Shown piece after piece: positions 34,215-46,096 of a DNA stretch of 64,000 nucleotides (position 1 is the stretch's first letter; the number at the start of each line of letters is the position of its first letter). Below the pieces are notes generated by a model. The model was not told the DNA's origin. It did not search any database and was given only the letters and a program-made list of their open reading frames with translations. The stretch comes from Fagopyrum homotropicum (lineage: Eukaryota > Streptophyta > Magnoliopsida > Caryophyllales > Polygonaceae): contig BSWB01000002.1 of NCBI GenBank assembly GCA_033239125.1, positions 9,953,001-10,017,000 of the forward strand, read 5' to 3'. The position numbers were made by a program, and so were the translations under genes.

Positions 34215-34661
34215 TCAAACACTTTGATCATGATCATCCTTCTCTTCTCCATTTTCCTCTTCTTTGTCTCCTTCTTCTTCTGGTTGAACAAGGCAAAGCC
34301 TCAACCTTCTGTCTTCCCGAGAAGCATGAAAACACTCTTGGGTTGCAGTCCTAATTTCTTCTAATACGAATCTTCCATCTTTTCTATAAGGCTTAAAGCA
34401 AACCCATGTGTTCTCTGTCTTCCCAATAGAAGAGATAGGAGGAGGGCAAGAACTTCCACAACTCTTCGCGATAATGTTTTGATTTGAAACCACATAGCGT
34501 GTTGAATGCTCTCCAAGAACCGACTTCTCGCGGTTAATCAACTCGCTGTTCGTGTCAATCTTCATATCGTTGATGTCATCCAAGCTCTCAAACCCTAGCC
34601 CTTCTATGCACAACTGGAGACTCTCTGAGTTCATCCAACTAAATGAAGAGGATTCATCCAT
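34215..34661 (-). CDS. FAF-like protein, intact 148-aa ORF inside the array
   Basis: This is the only array copy open from ATG to stop. It resembles plant FANTASTIC FOUR/FAF-like proteins, a family known in Arabidopsis to influence shoot meristem size. Residues 15-27 (LQLCIEGLGFESL) correspond to the short conserved motif upstream of the FAF domain. The FAF domain itself spans about 73-127 (PPPISSIGKTENTWVCFK, YRKDGRFVLEEIR, CFHASREDRRLRLCLVQPE). An acidic tail follows (EEEGDKEEENGEEKDDHD). It is short compared with typical FAF proteins of more than 200 residues. Because six sister copies in the same array are broken and the array looks transposon-like, it is more likely a recently duplicated fragment than a selected gene. 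A promoter was not identified. Confidence 0.7.
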   Translation of the reverse strand: MDESSSFSWMNSESLQLCIEGLGFESLDDINDMKIDTNSELINREKSVLGEHSTRYVVSNQNIIAKSCGSSCPPPISSIGKTENTWVCFKPYRKDGRFVLEEIRTATQECFHASREDRRLRLCLVQPEEEGDKEEENGEEKDDHDQSV

Positions 34662-35240
34662 CTTGTATACTTTAATTGTGAGTAGCTACTAATGTTTAAG
34701 TTGTGAATAGAAGGATTATCGTGATCAAAGTGTTTGATATCAAACATATTAAAGATTGTTAACATATCTGTTTCATGGGATTCAGAGATCGTAATTTTAT
34801 ACTTTTTGTTTCTTGGTATCCATGGATCATAATTTTATACTTGTTATTAGAAAAATCTGTTTTCTTTGTTTAGGTTATGTTTTCTTCTACATTGCTCCTT
34901 TGCAGATTATTCAATCTTGAAATTTACAGCTCAATGAACAAAGATGAGATAAGTCACACAAACAAGATTATTCTTCTTGACGATGAAAGCTTATGGAGGT
35001 TTACAACAGATCTTAGACAACCCACCACCCTAAAACCCATCATCCCTCCTCGAACCCCTGTCCACATAGAAACAAATACTAGCAGTAAAACCAATCGACC
35101 AATCATACACTAAACTATTCGGGGAGCTTCATTTATGAGAGAATCTTGAGACTTCGCTACCTTCAACATTAGTATCCAAAGTAGTTGCATCTTGGTCTTC
35201 ATGATCATCCTCGATCAACTATCAAAATCATGGAAACAAG

Positions 35241-35686
35241 ATGGATGAATCCCCGCCATTTGGTTGGATGAACTCACAAAGTCTCTAGTTGTGCACTGAA
35301 GGACTAGGGTTTGAGAGCATGGATGGCGTCAATGATATGAAGATTGACACGAACAACAAGATGATTAACCACGAGAAGTCGGTTCTTAGAGAGCATTCGA
35401 CACGCTATAGGGTATCGAATCAATACAAGATTGCGAAGAGTTGCAGAAGCTCTTGCCCTCCTCCTATCTCTTTTATGGGGAAAACAGGGAACACATGGGT
35501 TTGCTTTAAGTCTTATAGAAAAGATGGAAGATTCGTGTTAGAGAGGTTAGGGCTCCAACCCAAGAGTGTCTTCATGCTTCTCGGGAAAACGGGAGATTGA
35601 GGGTTTGCCTTGTTAATCCAGAAGAAGAAGGAGACGAAGAAGAGGAAAATGGAGTAGAGAAGGATGTTCATGATCAAAGTGTTTGA
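35241..35686 (+). pseudogene. FAF-like copy 4 (plus subfamily)
   Basis: 446 nt, with the shared plus-subfamily stop (QSL*LCTEGLGF) and one-base deletion; open from 35289 to 35600 in between. It lies 113 bp left of the CACTA insertion. Confidence 0.85.
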
Positions 35687-36729
35687 TAGCAAACATGTTG
35701 AAGATTCTTGGCAAATCTATTTCTTATGATTCAAGGGATCCTAATTTTTATACTTCTTATAGGAATAATAAGTAGACATTAGGGATGCAATTGTCTACTC
35801 TCACTACTACAAAAAGGACTTTATAATCCGGTTAGTTGAGGGTTTATAATCCGGACCTGCACCGGATTAAAGGTTAGGGGTGTATTTGCCCACATGTTTT
35901 ATAATCCGGGCGTGTTTTTGCCAAGCACCGATGTATTTGCTAAGTTCATTTTGCCCCTTTTTTGGATTGTTTGTTTGCCCGGATTATTTGACATTTTATA
36001 ATCCGGATATTTGACTACATATAATCCGGATCTAGAACATCCGGATTATATAAGTGATCAAATATCCGGATTATAAAATGTCAAATAATCCGGAGGAACA
36101 TCCGGATTATATAGTTGGGTAAAACACCGGAATATTCGTTTTTTTATAATCCGGAGGAACATCCGGATTATATAGTTGTGTAAAACATCCGGATTATTGG
36201 GTGAGGTTAATATACACCGGATACTTACAACCGGATTATTATAATTTTGACTTTATACACCGCCAACATATATCCAGATTATTATCTGTCTATTTTTTTT
36301 ATATATATTTCATTCTATTTTTCGAATATACCACCTGTAACATTTGATTTAAATCCAGTAATTGATTTTTCAGACATTTGAATTATACCAAAACATAATA
36401 AACCTGCTCATTAATTGTCATAAACTAAAACGTGCCATGAAAACATGTTTACAGCCATTGCTAAACTTCAAATCATACTCCAAACGTAACTAGAAAAACT
36501 TAGTCTATGAGTTACAAGATTCAAAAGACAATTACTAATATGAGTCGTTCAAGGTACTCTGATTCTTCTAAAGGACCTCGTAAGTAAAATTTTGCCATCG
36601 CAAAAGACCACTTTGCAAAAAATTTTGAGCACTGCAATAAACAAAGGTATATAACACGTCACATAGAGACAAACTATAAAAGAACAAACTTAAAAATATA
36701 GATGTCATAAGCATTGTATGTGAAGAAAA

Positions 36730-36966
36730 TTAAGCATAAATACTTGTCAAAATTCCTGTTGAGACAAAACATATAATGCCATAACATATAAGATGGTCCT
36801 TAACCTCGTCAACCTTAATCCACCTAGCATAATAGCAATCTTTGCATGGACACATCATCCTATTAGGATCACACCCATTTTCTATCGCAAATGTAATAAA
36901 CGCCTCCACTCCTTCCGAATATTCATCAGATAATCGACTTTTTAACATCCATGATCGATCGCCCAT
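36730..36966 (-). pseudogene. CACTA transposase-associated domain fragment
   Basis: Minus-strand ATG at 36966 opens MGDRSWMLKSRLSDEYSEGV, then VEAFITFAIENGCDP and MCPCKDCYYAR...EVKDHLICYGI. This matches the N-terminal transposase-associated domain of En/Spm TNP2-type transposases, with its CPCxxC zinc-like cluster. The transposase itself is missing downstream. It marks the minus strand as the coding orientation of the ancestral element. Confidence 0.85.
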
Positions 36967-38209
36967 TCTAAGTCCAAAAACAAAAGAGAACACTAATTTA
37001 TAAAAACAGAAGGAAAAAAAGAAGCGAATTTGACAAAAAAAAATGAACAAATAAAAAATAACAAAACAAATTCCAGTAATTATAGAAGTTTCTATCGCAA
37101 TTAAAATTTAATTAGAGTAACAAAAAATCTAATATATTCTAAAAAAAAGATGCAATAACATACATCAATTCTCTGCTTGACAAACAAAATGGGTATTGTG
37201 AACTTGATATTATAAAATGTGATAATTAAGGGTAGTCGGCGGTAATTAAGATTGACTCGATTGAGTATTATAGAGATGTTCAAATATAACTTTAACAAAC
37301 TAAAATATGATATTTAAGTAGTAGGGTCCACTTATCCATTTATTTCGATTATAAATATTTCATTAGAATTACCCTATTTATTTTTAGTAGATTGTTTATA
37401 ATCATAATACTGTATCTGTCTATTTTAATATACTATATTTATTTACATTAGTATTAATTTTCCTTCATTCAAATGAAGACATTTTATAATTATTAGATTG
37501 AAGGTATTTGGTGGAGTAAACTTTTTTTATGTGTTTTATTTTGTACACTCTTTAAATTTTACTATTCTAATCTAATTAGATAAAGGAATGAAGTTTTTTT
37601 ATTCATGCGAAAACATCATTGGTATATTTTATGAAAGTTAAAGAGTTTAATGGAGATACATACATTATATTCCTTCAAATGTGGAAAATTGGCAAGTATA
37701 CATAAATAGTAGGATATTGGCTGAAATGCCACGAACAAATAACCAATGAGATTAAAAAATCTGCTGGACATATCCCATCAAATAGACATCAGTTGGCACT
37801 TAAATAGCCCCTCATAAATTGGCCAATCTCACCAAGAAAAGAGGAAGTGGATAACAAACACATACAACTTCTGAGCTGAGTAGCTGACATGGAAATGGAT
37901 GTGGAAATGGGAATGATACGGACACGGGAAATATCATAGTTTGAATCAAGGATATGTTCCAATCCTGGTTCAACTAAGCATACATCAGTATTCGAAATTG
38001 ACTCAGTTCCTATACAGAGGACAGAGACTGAACTATTCTAACAAATTTTGTTCCAATCCTAGTTCAACTGAGTGTACTATCAGAAATTAGTAGACTGCCA
38101 TAACTACACTAAATATATATATCCAGCAGTCTCGAAAATAAAGCTTAAAAACACAAGAACATATTAAAAACTGTATTACAGGGACACATGGAGTACCAGA
38201 AGACAAAAA

Positions 38210-38300
38210 ATTACCTCTTGGATCAAGTTGCAGCTTTCCAGTTGCTTGTATACCAATGCTCAAGTACCAGAAGACGGAAAAGAACCCTAAAGCAAACATT
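38210..38300 (-). other. Possible further captured exon in the CACTA, unrecognised
   Basis: The minus strand reads FWYLSIGIQATGKLQLDPRG followed by a GTAATT donor-like site (about 38214). A second candidate at about 39170-39120 reads VLGLVCNDFMNKQIGL. I do not recognise either. Confidence 0.25.
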
Positions 38301-39289
38301 GCAAGAATGAAAAGAGATGAAAATCAGAGAAGTTTACAAAGAAATGAAATTCAGAGAAGTTTAACACAATCATTTGGGTGCAAATTGAAGAGCTAGATGC
38401 TGCTAAATCAAATTTTTATAGCAGCATAGGAATTACAGCAACTAAATAGAAGTTTAACACAACATCGGCTATCATTCTACTTCCAAATGTTAGTGGACTA
38501 CATATATGCTAAAAATAATGATGCCAGATCAGAGTCTAACGATGAAAGATTGCATGGTCTTACATTATATTCCTTCAAATGTGGAAAATTGGCAAGTATA
38601 CATAAATAGCTAGATGCTGCTAAATCGAATATTCTTTACTAATATCATCTGAAAGCCACCCTTGAAAATTGAGACATTATCTAAAATCAAATCTTAATAT
38701 AGATCGTAGTTGGTACTCTAAACAAAATAAATGTCACGTAAATCACACATGATTGGTCCAAAATATTTAAAACTATAATTGTAAAATAATATTTCCAGAT
38801 AAAACTCTCTAAAATAAGAGTTAACCTTACTTAAAAAACACAGAACAACCTAATTCCATGTTAACAAGGAAAGCAAAAAAATCCGGCATCAAAGTGAAAG
38901 ATATTAGCAATATCCTTCAAACAAGTTTAGACAATGTTTAAAACCCAACTCAGTAGTTAACCTTAACTTTAAATACAAGGAGTATAATATTAACTAACCA
39001 GCTTTAAAAAAAAGAGTAATATGTTTAGAAAATCCAACACAATATTTACAGAGATCAACTCAGTAGTTAGCCTTCTGATGTGTGTGGAGAAAAAAGGGAA
39101 ATTTGAATGGAAAAAAGTACAAACCAATCTGCTTGTTCATGAAATCATTGCATACTAAGCCAAGTACTGTCAAAACACAAAAACAAAGAGGGAAATTCAA
39201 TCACTTAAAATGTAAACAGTGAATCTAATAAATTTGCTTAGTACGAGGATACAATTTTGTGGTTGGCGGATATCATTCTACTGAACTTG

Positions 39290-39815
39290 TTCCTTAATTA
39301 AGAAAGAATATATGCAAAATCAAAGTATAATATTCAGCATTGCAAGTGCATTCCTGGAACTCCATTTTAAGACACAAAGCACAACCTCACCTCGGTCTTG
39401 AAATTCATCATGCTTAGCGCCGATGAAACGAATACGAAATCGAAATCAAATAGTACAAGTAACCTACATGCTATTTGTAGCTAGGGTTCCAACTCCTACC
39501 CAACATTATAACTTGTACGTTACCCCACCCATTTTACTCCAACCAGCAATGCATATACATCAAAATTTCTAATATCCTTATAATAAAATTATGTCTCAAT
39601 CCAGTAGTGCTCCTTTTCACTGCTTTACTTGTGAGTAGGAGAAGCACCCTAATTCAATCACTTATTCGAGAACTCTTTTCACATCATTCCTGCAGTTTAT
39701 CTTCTTTTAACCACTGAACTTGTTCCTTAATTAAGAAAGAATATATGCAAAATCAAAGTATAATATTTATCATTGCAAGTGCATTCCTGGAACTCCATTT
39801 TAAGACACAAAGCAC
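39290..39815. repeat. Direct repeat of about 110 bp inside the CACTA
   Basis: GAACTTGTTCCTTAATTAAG ... GACACAAAGCAC occurs at about 39287-39391 and 39717-39822 nearly unchanged. Two further internal repeats are ATGTGGAAAATTGGCAAGTA (37679 and 38578) and GAGGAACTTGCTATCA.ATAA (39929 and 40085). Confidence 0.85.
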
Positions 39816-40138
39816 TGAGAGTAGGAGAAGCACCCTAATAGAGCCAAAGTTGAAACACTTTTTCGGTTTATTTTGCTCCTAGTTAACCCAAACTACCACA
39901 AGATAACTAAGAAAATAACAAAGCAGAATGAGGAACTTGCTATCAGATAATAGAAGCACTTTAGGAGATCAGGAGAAGCGCCTTGATAGAGCCAAATAGG
40001 TTTGAAACACTTTGTTAGATTGCTTTGCTCTGGTTGATCCAAACTACCAAATACAAGATAACTAAGAAAATAACAAAGCCGAATGAGGAACTTGCTATCA
40101 AATAACAGAAACACAGATTTGGAGATTGCAGCTAGTAC

Positions 40139-40209
40139 CTGTAAGGTATGTGTTTATGTGTTTGAAGATCACGGAATTTTTTTGCAAGGCCAAAATCAAT
40201 TACATATAC
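40139..40209 (-). pseudogene. Captured exon of a casein kinase I-like gene
   Basis: A 71-bp minus-strand exon reads VYVIDFGLAKKFRDL, then QTHKHIPYR. It contains the kinase DFG motif and the segment after it that is diagnostic of plant casein kinase 1-like proteins. Parental splice sites are kept: GAAG| before (40210-40213) and |GTACTA after (40138-40133). Flanking sequence looks like parental introns. The remaining kinase exons are absent or unrecognisable, so it is a gene fragment picked up by the CACTA element. Confidence 0.85.
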
Positions 40210-40611
40210 CTTCACAAACACACAAGAAGAAACATCAGAAGGTTATTTAAAGCAAATTGTTCAAAGGAAACTGCAACAAGATCTCATTGTACAAAAATCC
40301 TGCCTATGAACAACCTGTTCTTGATACTTTTTAGGATCAGCTCAAGTAAGGAGAATAATGTTTGCGGTTAATTTTCAAAAAGAAAATCTTCTAAGAAAAA
40401 TGAAACTTCAATGACCAATTCAGAGCATATGAAGACTTTACCACTGATTTATGAAACTTCAATGACCAATTCAAGCACGAATCCGCCACCCTCTTCAGTG
40501 TCCACAATTTCAATCAAAAAATTGAAACCTAAACCTCAAACAAAGATGTGTGTTGGATAGTTGTTAGACTCGAAAGGATCTATTAGCACATGAAGTGAAA
40601 AGATGGAGATA

Positions 40612-40765
40612 AACTTACCTTAGATTAAGATTCTTCAAGGAGCAATTGATCGAAGTCTTTCTAAGCCCCAACGAATCGATCGAAAGAACCCTAAATTTCG
40701 ACAAAGATAGATGAAAAAAGGGGCTACGGCGAGCAGGGAAAAGCAAGCGGGAGAGTTTTTTTTTT
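40612..40765 (-). other. Captured 5'UTR-like segment
   Basis: On the minus strand this reads as a typical plant leader (TTTAGGGTTCTTTCGATCG, CTTGGGG-like pieces) ending in a good donor, CTAAG|GTAAGTTT, at about 40619/40618. It may be the first exon of the same gene that supplied the kinase exon. Inference only. Confidence 0.35.
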
Positions 40766-42334
40766 TTTTTGATATCCAGAGAGCTTATTAATCCGGGCGT
40801 ATTTCCAATTTCACTAGACATATAGATCAAATAATCCGGTTTTCAGGAAACCGGATTATTTGGGTTATCAAATAATCCGGGCGTTTATATTATGGTGTAT
40901 TTGTACTGCTTATCACATAACTTAGTTAAGTTTATATTCCGAATCATAATTAAATCCGGATTATAATTATTTACTCATCCTATTTCTTATTTTATAATCC
41001 ATATATTACACGTCCGGATTATATGTTATGGATTATAAACCCAATTTTGTAGTAGTGTCTACTTTATTGTTTTAGGCTATGTTTTCTTTGTTTGGGCTCT
41101 GTTTTCTTCTACTTTGCTCCTTTGCAGATTATTCAATCTTGAAATTAATCCAGAAGAAGGAGACGAAGAAGAAGAAAATGGAGAAGAGAAGGATGTTCAT
41201 GATCAAAGTGTTTGATAGCAAGCATGTTTAAGATCTTTGGTAAATCTATTTCTTGTGATTCAGGGTATCGTAGTTTTTATACTTCTTATAGGAAGAATAA
41301 GTAGACACTAGGGATGCAATTATCTACTCTGTTTTATTTGTTTTAGGCTATGTTTTCTTTGTTTGGGCTTTGTTTTCTTCTGCTTTGCAGATCATTCAAT
41401 CTTGAAATTTACACCTGAAAGACCATAGGTGACATTAACCACACAAACAAGATTTTAGAAGGTATTCTTTAATCGTTTAATGTCCATAATTAGAGAAAAA
41501 GGAGAATGTCATAAGATGTCGCTTTTTAATGTTCTATCAATCTATCACCATTGGTATGGATTAACAACATATGAAGAAAATCTTACAAAACACTAAACAA
41601 CAAAAAAGGGAAAGAGAATCTTCATGCATTGATATGCATAGAAAAGGCTTGGACTATATTACGTAATAAACTTTACGATACATCAAATGTCCAAAAAAAG
41701 CGTGATATGCGTGTAAAAGAAGTTCAAAAGGAATTGAGATCAAACATCACAGTTAACTGATCAAAAGAGAGCCAAAAAGGTGCAAATCTTCATTCCACCA
41801 AGAAGCTTGACCATGGATATTGATTGGTATGGGGAATCCATTAGAATTTGATTCAAATATCAAAGATAAGATTGATCACAACTCAAAGAAACCCAAGGTC
41901 TGATTACTGTATCCAACTGAATGAAAACATATTTATTCCACCATACACGTATCTTCTCCGTGAATCATTTTATATTGCCAATGAGGAAAACCTTTGACTT
42001 AACGTTACTTTGTATACGTTTCACTAATTTTAACCTATTAAGAAATGGTTGACATTAAAGAACAGTTTGACAATCTTGTGTTGTGTTTTGATTTGTTTGT
42101 GTGACTAATGCCATCTTTGGTCTTTGATCTGTCAATTTCAACATTGAATAATCTACAAAGGAGCAAAACAGAAGAAAACAGAGCCTAAACGGAGGAAACA
42201 AGGCCTAAACAAAGAAAGTAGAGTAAACAATTGTGTCCCTAGTGTCTACTTATTCTTCCTATAAGAAGTATAAAAATTACGATCCCTTGAATCACGAGAA
42301 ATAGTTTTGCCAAGAATCTTCAATATGTTTGCTA

Positions 42335-42781
42335 TCAAACACTTTGATCATGATCATCCTTCTCTTCTCCATTTTCCTATTCTTTGTCTCCTTCTTCTTC
42401 TGATTGAACAAGGCAAAACCTCAATCTCCCGTCTTCCCGAGAAGCATGAAAACACTCTTGGGTTGCAGTCCTAATTTCTTCTAATACGAATCTTCCATCT
42501 TTTCTATAAGACTTAAAGCAAACCCATGTGTTCTCTGTCTTACCAATAGAAGAGATAGGAGGAGGGCAAGAACTTCCGCAACTCTTCGCAATAATGTTTT
42601 GATTTGAAACCACATAGCGTGTCGAATGCTATCCAAGAACCGACTTCTCGCGGTTAATCAACTTGCTATTCGTGTCAATCTTCATATCATTGATGTCATC
42701 CAAGCTCTCAAACCCTAGCCCTTCTATGCACAACTGGAGACTCCCTGAGTTCATCCAACTAAATGAAGGGGATTCATCCAT
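42335..42781 (-). pseudogene. FAF-like copy 5 (minus subfamily)
   Basis: 447 nt, very close to the intact copy, but with a stop in VLG*HSTR and another near the acidic tail (GDKE*ENGEE). Confidence 0.85.
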
Positions 42782-43017
42782 CTTGTATACATTAATTGTG
42801 AGTAGCTACTAATGTTTAAGTTATGAATAGAAGGATTATCGTGATCAAAGTGTTTGATATCAAACATATTAAAGATTGTTAAACTATCTGTTTCATGGGA
42901 TTCAGAGATCGTAATTTAATACTGTTTGTTTCTTGGTATCCATGGATCATAATTTTATACTTGTTATTAGAAAAATCTATTTTCTTTGTTTTAGGCTCTG
43001 TTTTCTTTGTTTAGGTT

Positions 43018-43254
43018 ATGTTTTCTTCTACATTGCTCCTTTGCAGATTATTCAATCTTGAAATTTATAGCTCAAAGAACAGAGATGACATTAGTCACAC
43101 AAACAAGATTATTCTTCTTGACGATGACAGCTTATGGAGGTTTACAACAGATCTTAGACAACCCACCACCCTAAAACCCATCATCCCTCCTCAAATCCTT
43201 GTCCACATAGAAACAAATACTAGCAGTAAAACCAATCGACCAATCATCCACTAA
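43018..43254 (+). pseudogene. L-block ORF (unrecognised), one of three copies
   Basis: A stretch of about 73-78 codons containing LFNLEIYSSKNRDDISH, IILLDDDSLWRFTTDLRQP and PQILVHIETNTSSKTN. Copies are at 32037-32258 and 34877-35113. All three end TNRPIIH*, so conservation is strong, as expected for recent duplication. Its first 25 bp (TTTGCAGATTATTCAATCTTG) also precede each R-block, so R and L share an ancestral 5' segment. The family is not recognised; it lies between the divergent FAF copies of a unit. Confidence 0.4.
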
Positions 43255-43381
43255 ACTATTCGGGGAGCTTCATTTATGAGAGAATCTTGAGACTTCGCTA
43301 CCTTCAACATTAGTATTCGAAACAGGTGCATCTTGGTCCTAAGGATCATTCTTGATCAACTATCAATATCTTGGAAACAAG

Positions 43382-43827
43382 ATGGATGAATCTCTGCCAT
43401 TTGGTTAGATGAACTCAAAGTGTCTCTAGTTGTGCACTGAAGGGATAGTATTTGAGAGCTTGGATGGCGTCACCGATATGAAGATTGACACGAACAACGA
43501 GTTTATTAACCGCGAGAAGTCGGTTCTTGGAGAGCTTTCAACACGCTATAGGATATCGAATTAATACAAGATTGCGACGAGTTGCGGAAGCTCCTGCCCT
43601 CCTCCTATCTCTTTTATGGGGAAAACAGGGAACACATGGGTTTTCTTTAAGTCTTATAGAAAAGATGGAAGATTCGTGTTAGAGAGGTTAGGACTCCAAC
43701 CCAAGAGTGTCTTCATGCTTCTCGGGAAAACGGGAGATTGAGGCTTTGCCTTGTTAATCCAGAAGAAGAAGGAGACGAAAAAGAGGATAATGGAGTAGAG
43801 AAGGATGTTCATGATCAAAGTGTTTGA
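43382..43827 (+). pseudogene. FAF-like copy 6 (plus subfamily)
   Basis: 446 nt, with the shared stop before LCTEG and the shared one-base deletion. It has additional damage (GI instead of GL, further shifts). Confidence 0.8.
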
Positions 43828-44672
43828 TCGCAAAAATGTTGAAGATTCTTGGCAAATCTATTTCTTTTGATACAAGGGATCCTAATTTTTATACTTCTTA
43901 TAGGAAGAATAACTAGACATTAGGGATGCAATTGTCTACTCTACTTTATTGTTTTAGGCTATGTTTTCTTTGTTTGGGCTCTGTTTTCTTCTACTTTGCT
44001 TCTTTGCAGATTATTCAATCTTGAAATTAATCCAGAAGAAGGAGACGAAGAAGAAGAAAATGGAGAAGAGAAGGATGTTCATGATCAAAGTGTTTGATAG
44101 CAAACATGTTGAAGATTCTTGGCAAATCTATTTCTTGTGATTCAAGGGATCGTAGTTTTTATACTTCTTTTAGGAAGAATAAGTAGACACTAGGGATGCA
44201 ATTGTCTTCATGTTTCTCGGGAAAACGGAAGATTGAGGATTTGCCTTGTTAATCCAGAAGAAGAAGGAGACAAAAAAGAGGAAAATGGAGAAGAGAAGAG
44301 TATTAATGATCAAAGTGTTTGATATCAAACATGTTGAAGATTCTTGGCAAATTTTGTTTCTTTTGATTCAGGAGATCATAATTTTTATACTTCTTATAAG
44401 AAGAATAAGTAGACACTAGGAATGCAATTGTCTAATCTATTTTATTTGTTTTAGGCTATGTTTGGGCTTTGTTTTCTTCTACTTTGCTCCTTTGTAGATC
44501 ATTCAATCTTGAAATTAATCCAGAAGAAGAAGGATACGAAGAAGAGAAATTGGAGAAGAGAAGGATGTTTATCATCAAAGTGTTTGATAGCAAACATGTT
44601 GAAGATTCTTTGCAAATCTATTTCTTGTGATTCAGGGGATCATATTTTTTTAACTTCTTATAGGAAGAATAA

Positions 44673-45045
44673 GGGTGTGTTTGGTAGGAGATGGAGGTTA
44701 TTTTAAAGATTAATCTAGATGGAATTTAAAAGGGGTTAAATTTTATGTGGGATTTATTATGGATTATTTGATGTAAAATAATCTACATCAAGTTGTTTGG
44801 TTGAAGATTTTTTAATGGGTTTAAATGATATAAATTTATAAATTTGAGTGAATCCTATTTTATAGTTGAAAATTAATTTCCTTTAGCCTTGGTAATATGA
44901 GGTTATTTTTTGGCCATTTTTAATCTCAATTAACCCCTGATATAATCTTCTTCGAAATCTCTATCTTCATCCAAACACTTACATAAATTAACCTCCTAAA
45001 ATTTAATCTAAATTAACCTCCTTTATTTTCCAACCAAACACACCC
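44673..45045. mobile_element. Tourist/PIF-Harbinger-type MITE, 373 bp
   Basis: Terminal inverted repeats GGGTGTGTTTGGT are flanked by TAA duplications (44670-44672 and 45046-45048). The sister array units contain the empty site GAAGAATAAGTAGACACTAGG, which confirms both borders. The interior is AT-rich with inverted AACCTCC / GGAGGTT pieces. It is non-coding. Confidence 0.95.
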
Positions 45046-45385
45046 TAAGTAGACACTAGGCATGCAATTGTCTACTCTGTTTTATTTGTTTTTGGCTATG
45101 TTTCTTTGTTTGGGCTTTGTTTTATCTACTTTGCTCCTTTGCAGAACATTCGATCAATCTTGAAATTTACAGCTGAAATACCACATATGACATTAAGCGC
45201 ACAAACAAGATTATAGAAGGTGTTCTTTAATCGTTTAATGTCCACCATTAGAGAAAAAGGAGAATGTCATAAGATGATGCTTTTTAATGTTCTATCAATC
45301 TATCACCATTGACATGGATTAACAACATATGAAGAAAATCTTACAAAACATTAACTAGCAAAAAGGGGAAGAGAATCTCCGTGCA

Positions 45386-45658
45386 TTGATATGCAGAGAT
45401 AAGGCTTGGACTATATTGTGTAATAAACTCTGGGACACATTAAATGCCCGTAAGAAGCATGATATGGGTGTAAAAGAAGTTCAAAAGGAATTGAGATCAA
45501 ACATCACAGTTAACAAGTCAAAAGAGAGCACAAAAAAGGTGCAAATCTTCATTGCACCAAAAAGCTTGACCATGGATATTGGTATGGGGAATCTACTAGA
45601 ATTTGATTCAGATATTAAAGATAAGATTGATCCCAACTCAAAGAAACCCAGTGTCTGA
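45386..45658 (+). pseudogene. R-block ORF (unrecognised), best of four copies
   Basis: An open stretch of 90 codons without an ATG start (TTG) containing RDKAWTIL, KEVQKELRSNITVN, IFIAPKSLTMDIGMG and LEFDSDIKDKIDPNSKKP. Copies are at about 30634-30903, 33517-33790 and 41638-41900, all frameshifted between KESKK and the IFIAPK segment. The sequence just before (ATATGCAG|AGATAAGG) could be a splice acceptor, so it may derive from an internal exon. I do not recognise the family. It is part of each 2.87-kb unit and lies upstream of the minus FAF copy. Confidence 0.45.
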
Positions 45659-46096
45659 TTATTGTATCCAACTGAATGAAAACAAATCTATTCCACCATA
45701 CACGTATCTTCAGTGGCGAATCATTTTATATTACCAATGAGGAAAACCTTTGACCTTACGTTACTTTGTATACGTTTCACTAAATTTAACCTACTAAGAA
45801 ATGGTTGACATTAAAGAACAGTTTGATAATCTTGTGTTGTGTTTTGATCTATTTGTGTGACTTATGCTATCTTTGGTCTTTGATTTGTCAATTTCATCAT
45901 TGAATAATCTGCAAAGGAGCAAAACAGAAGAAAACAAAGTCTAAACAAAGAAAACAGGGCCTAAACAAAGAAAACAGAGTAGACAATTGACAATTGCATC
46001 CCTAGTGTCTACTTATTCTTCCTATAAGAAGTATAAAAATTACGATCCCTGAATCACAAGAAATAGATATGCGAAGAATCTTCAATATGTTTTCTA

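Larger units (their letters stand above)
35802..41057 (-). mobile_element. CACTA (En/Spm) element, 5.26 kb, in the FAF array
   Basis: Perfect 13-bp terminal inverted repeats CACTACTACAAAA are flanked by the 3-bp duplication TCT (35799-35801 and 41058-41060). Both subterminal regions carry repeated ATAATCCGG motifs in both orientations, typical of CACTA transposase binding regions. It holds a remnant of the transposase-associated domain (36730-36966) and host-gene exon fragments (40139-40209 and probably others). No transposase catalytic core was found, so it is non-autonomous. The uninterrupted GTCTACTCTACTTTATTG in sister units is the empty site. Confidence 0.97.
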
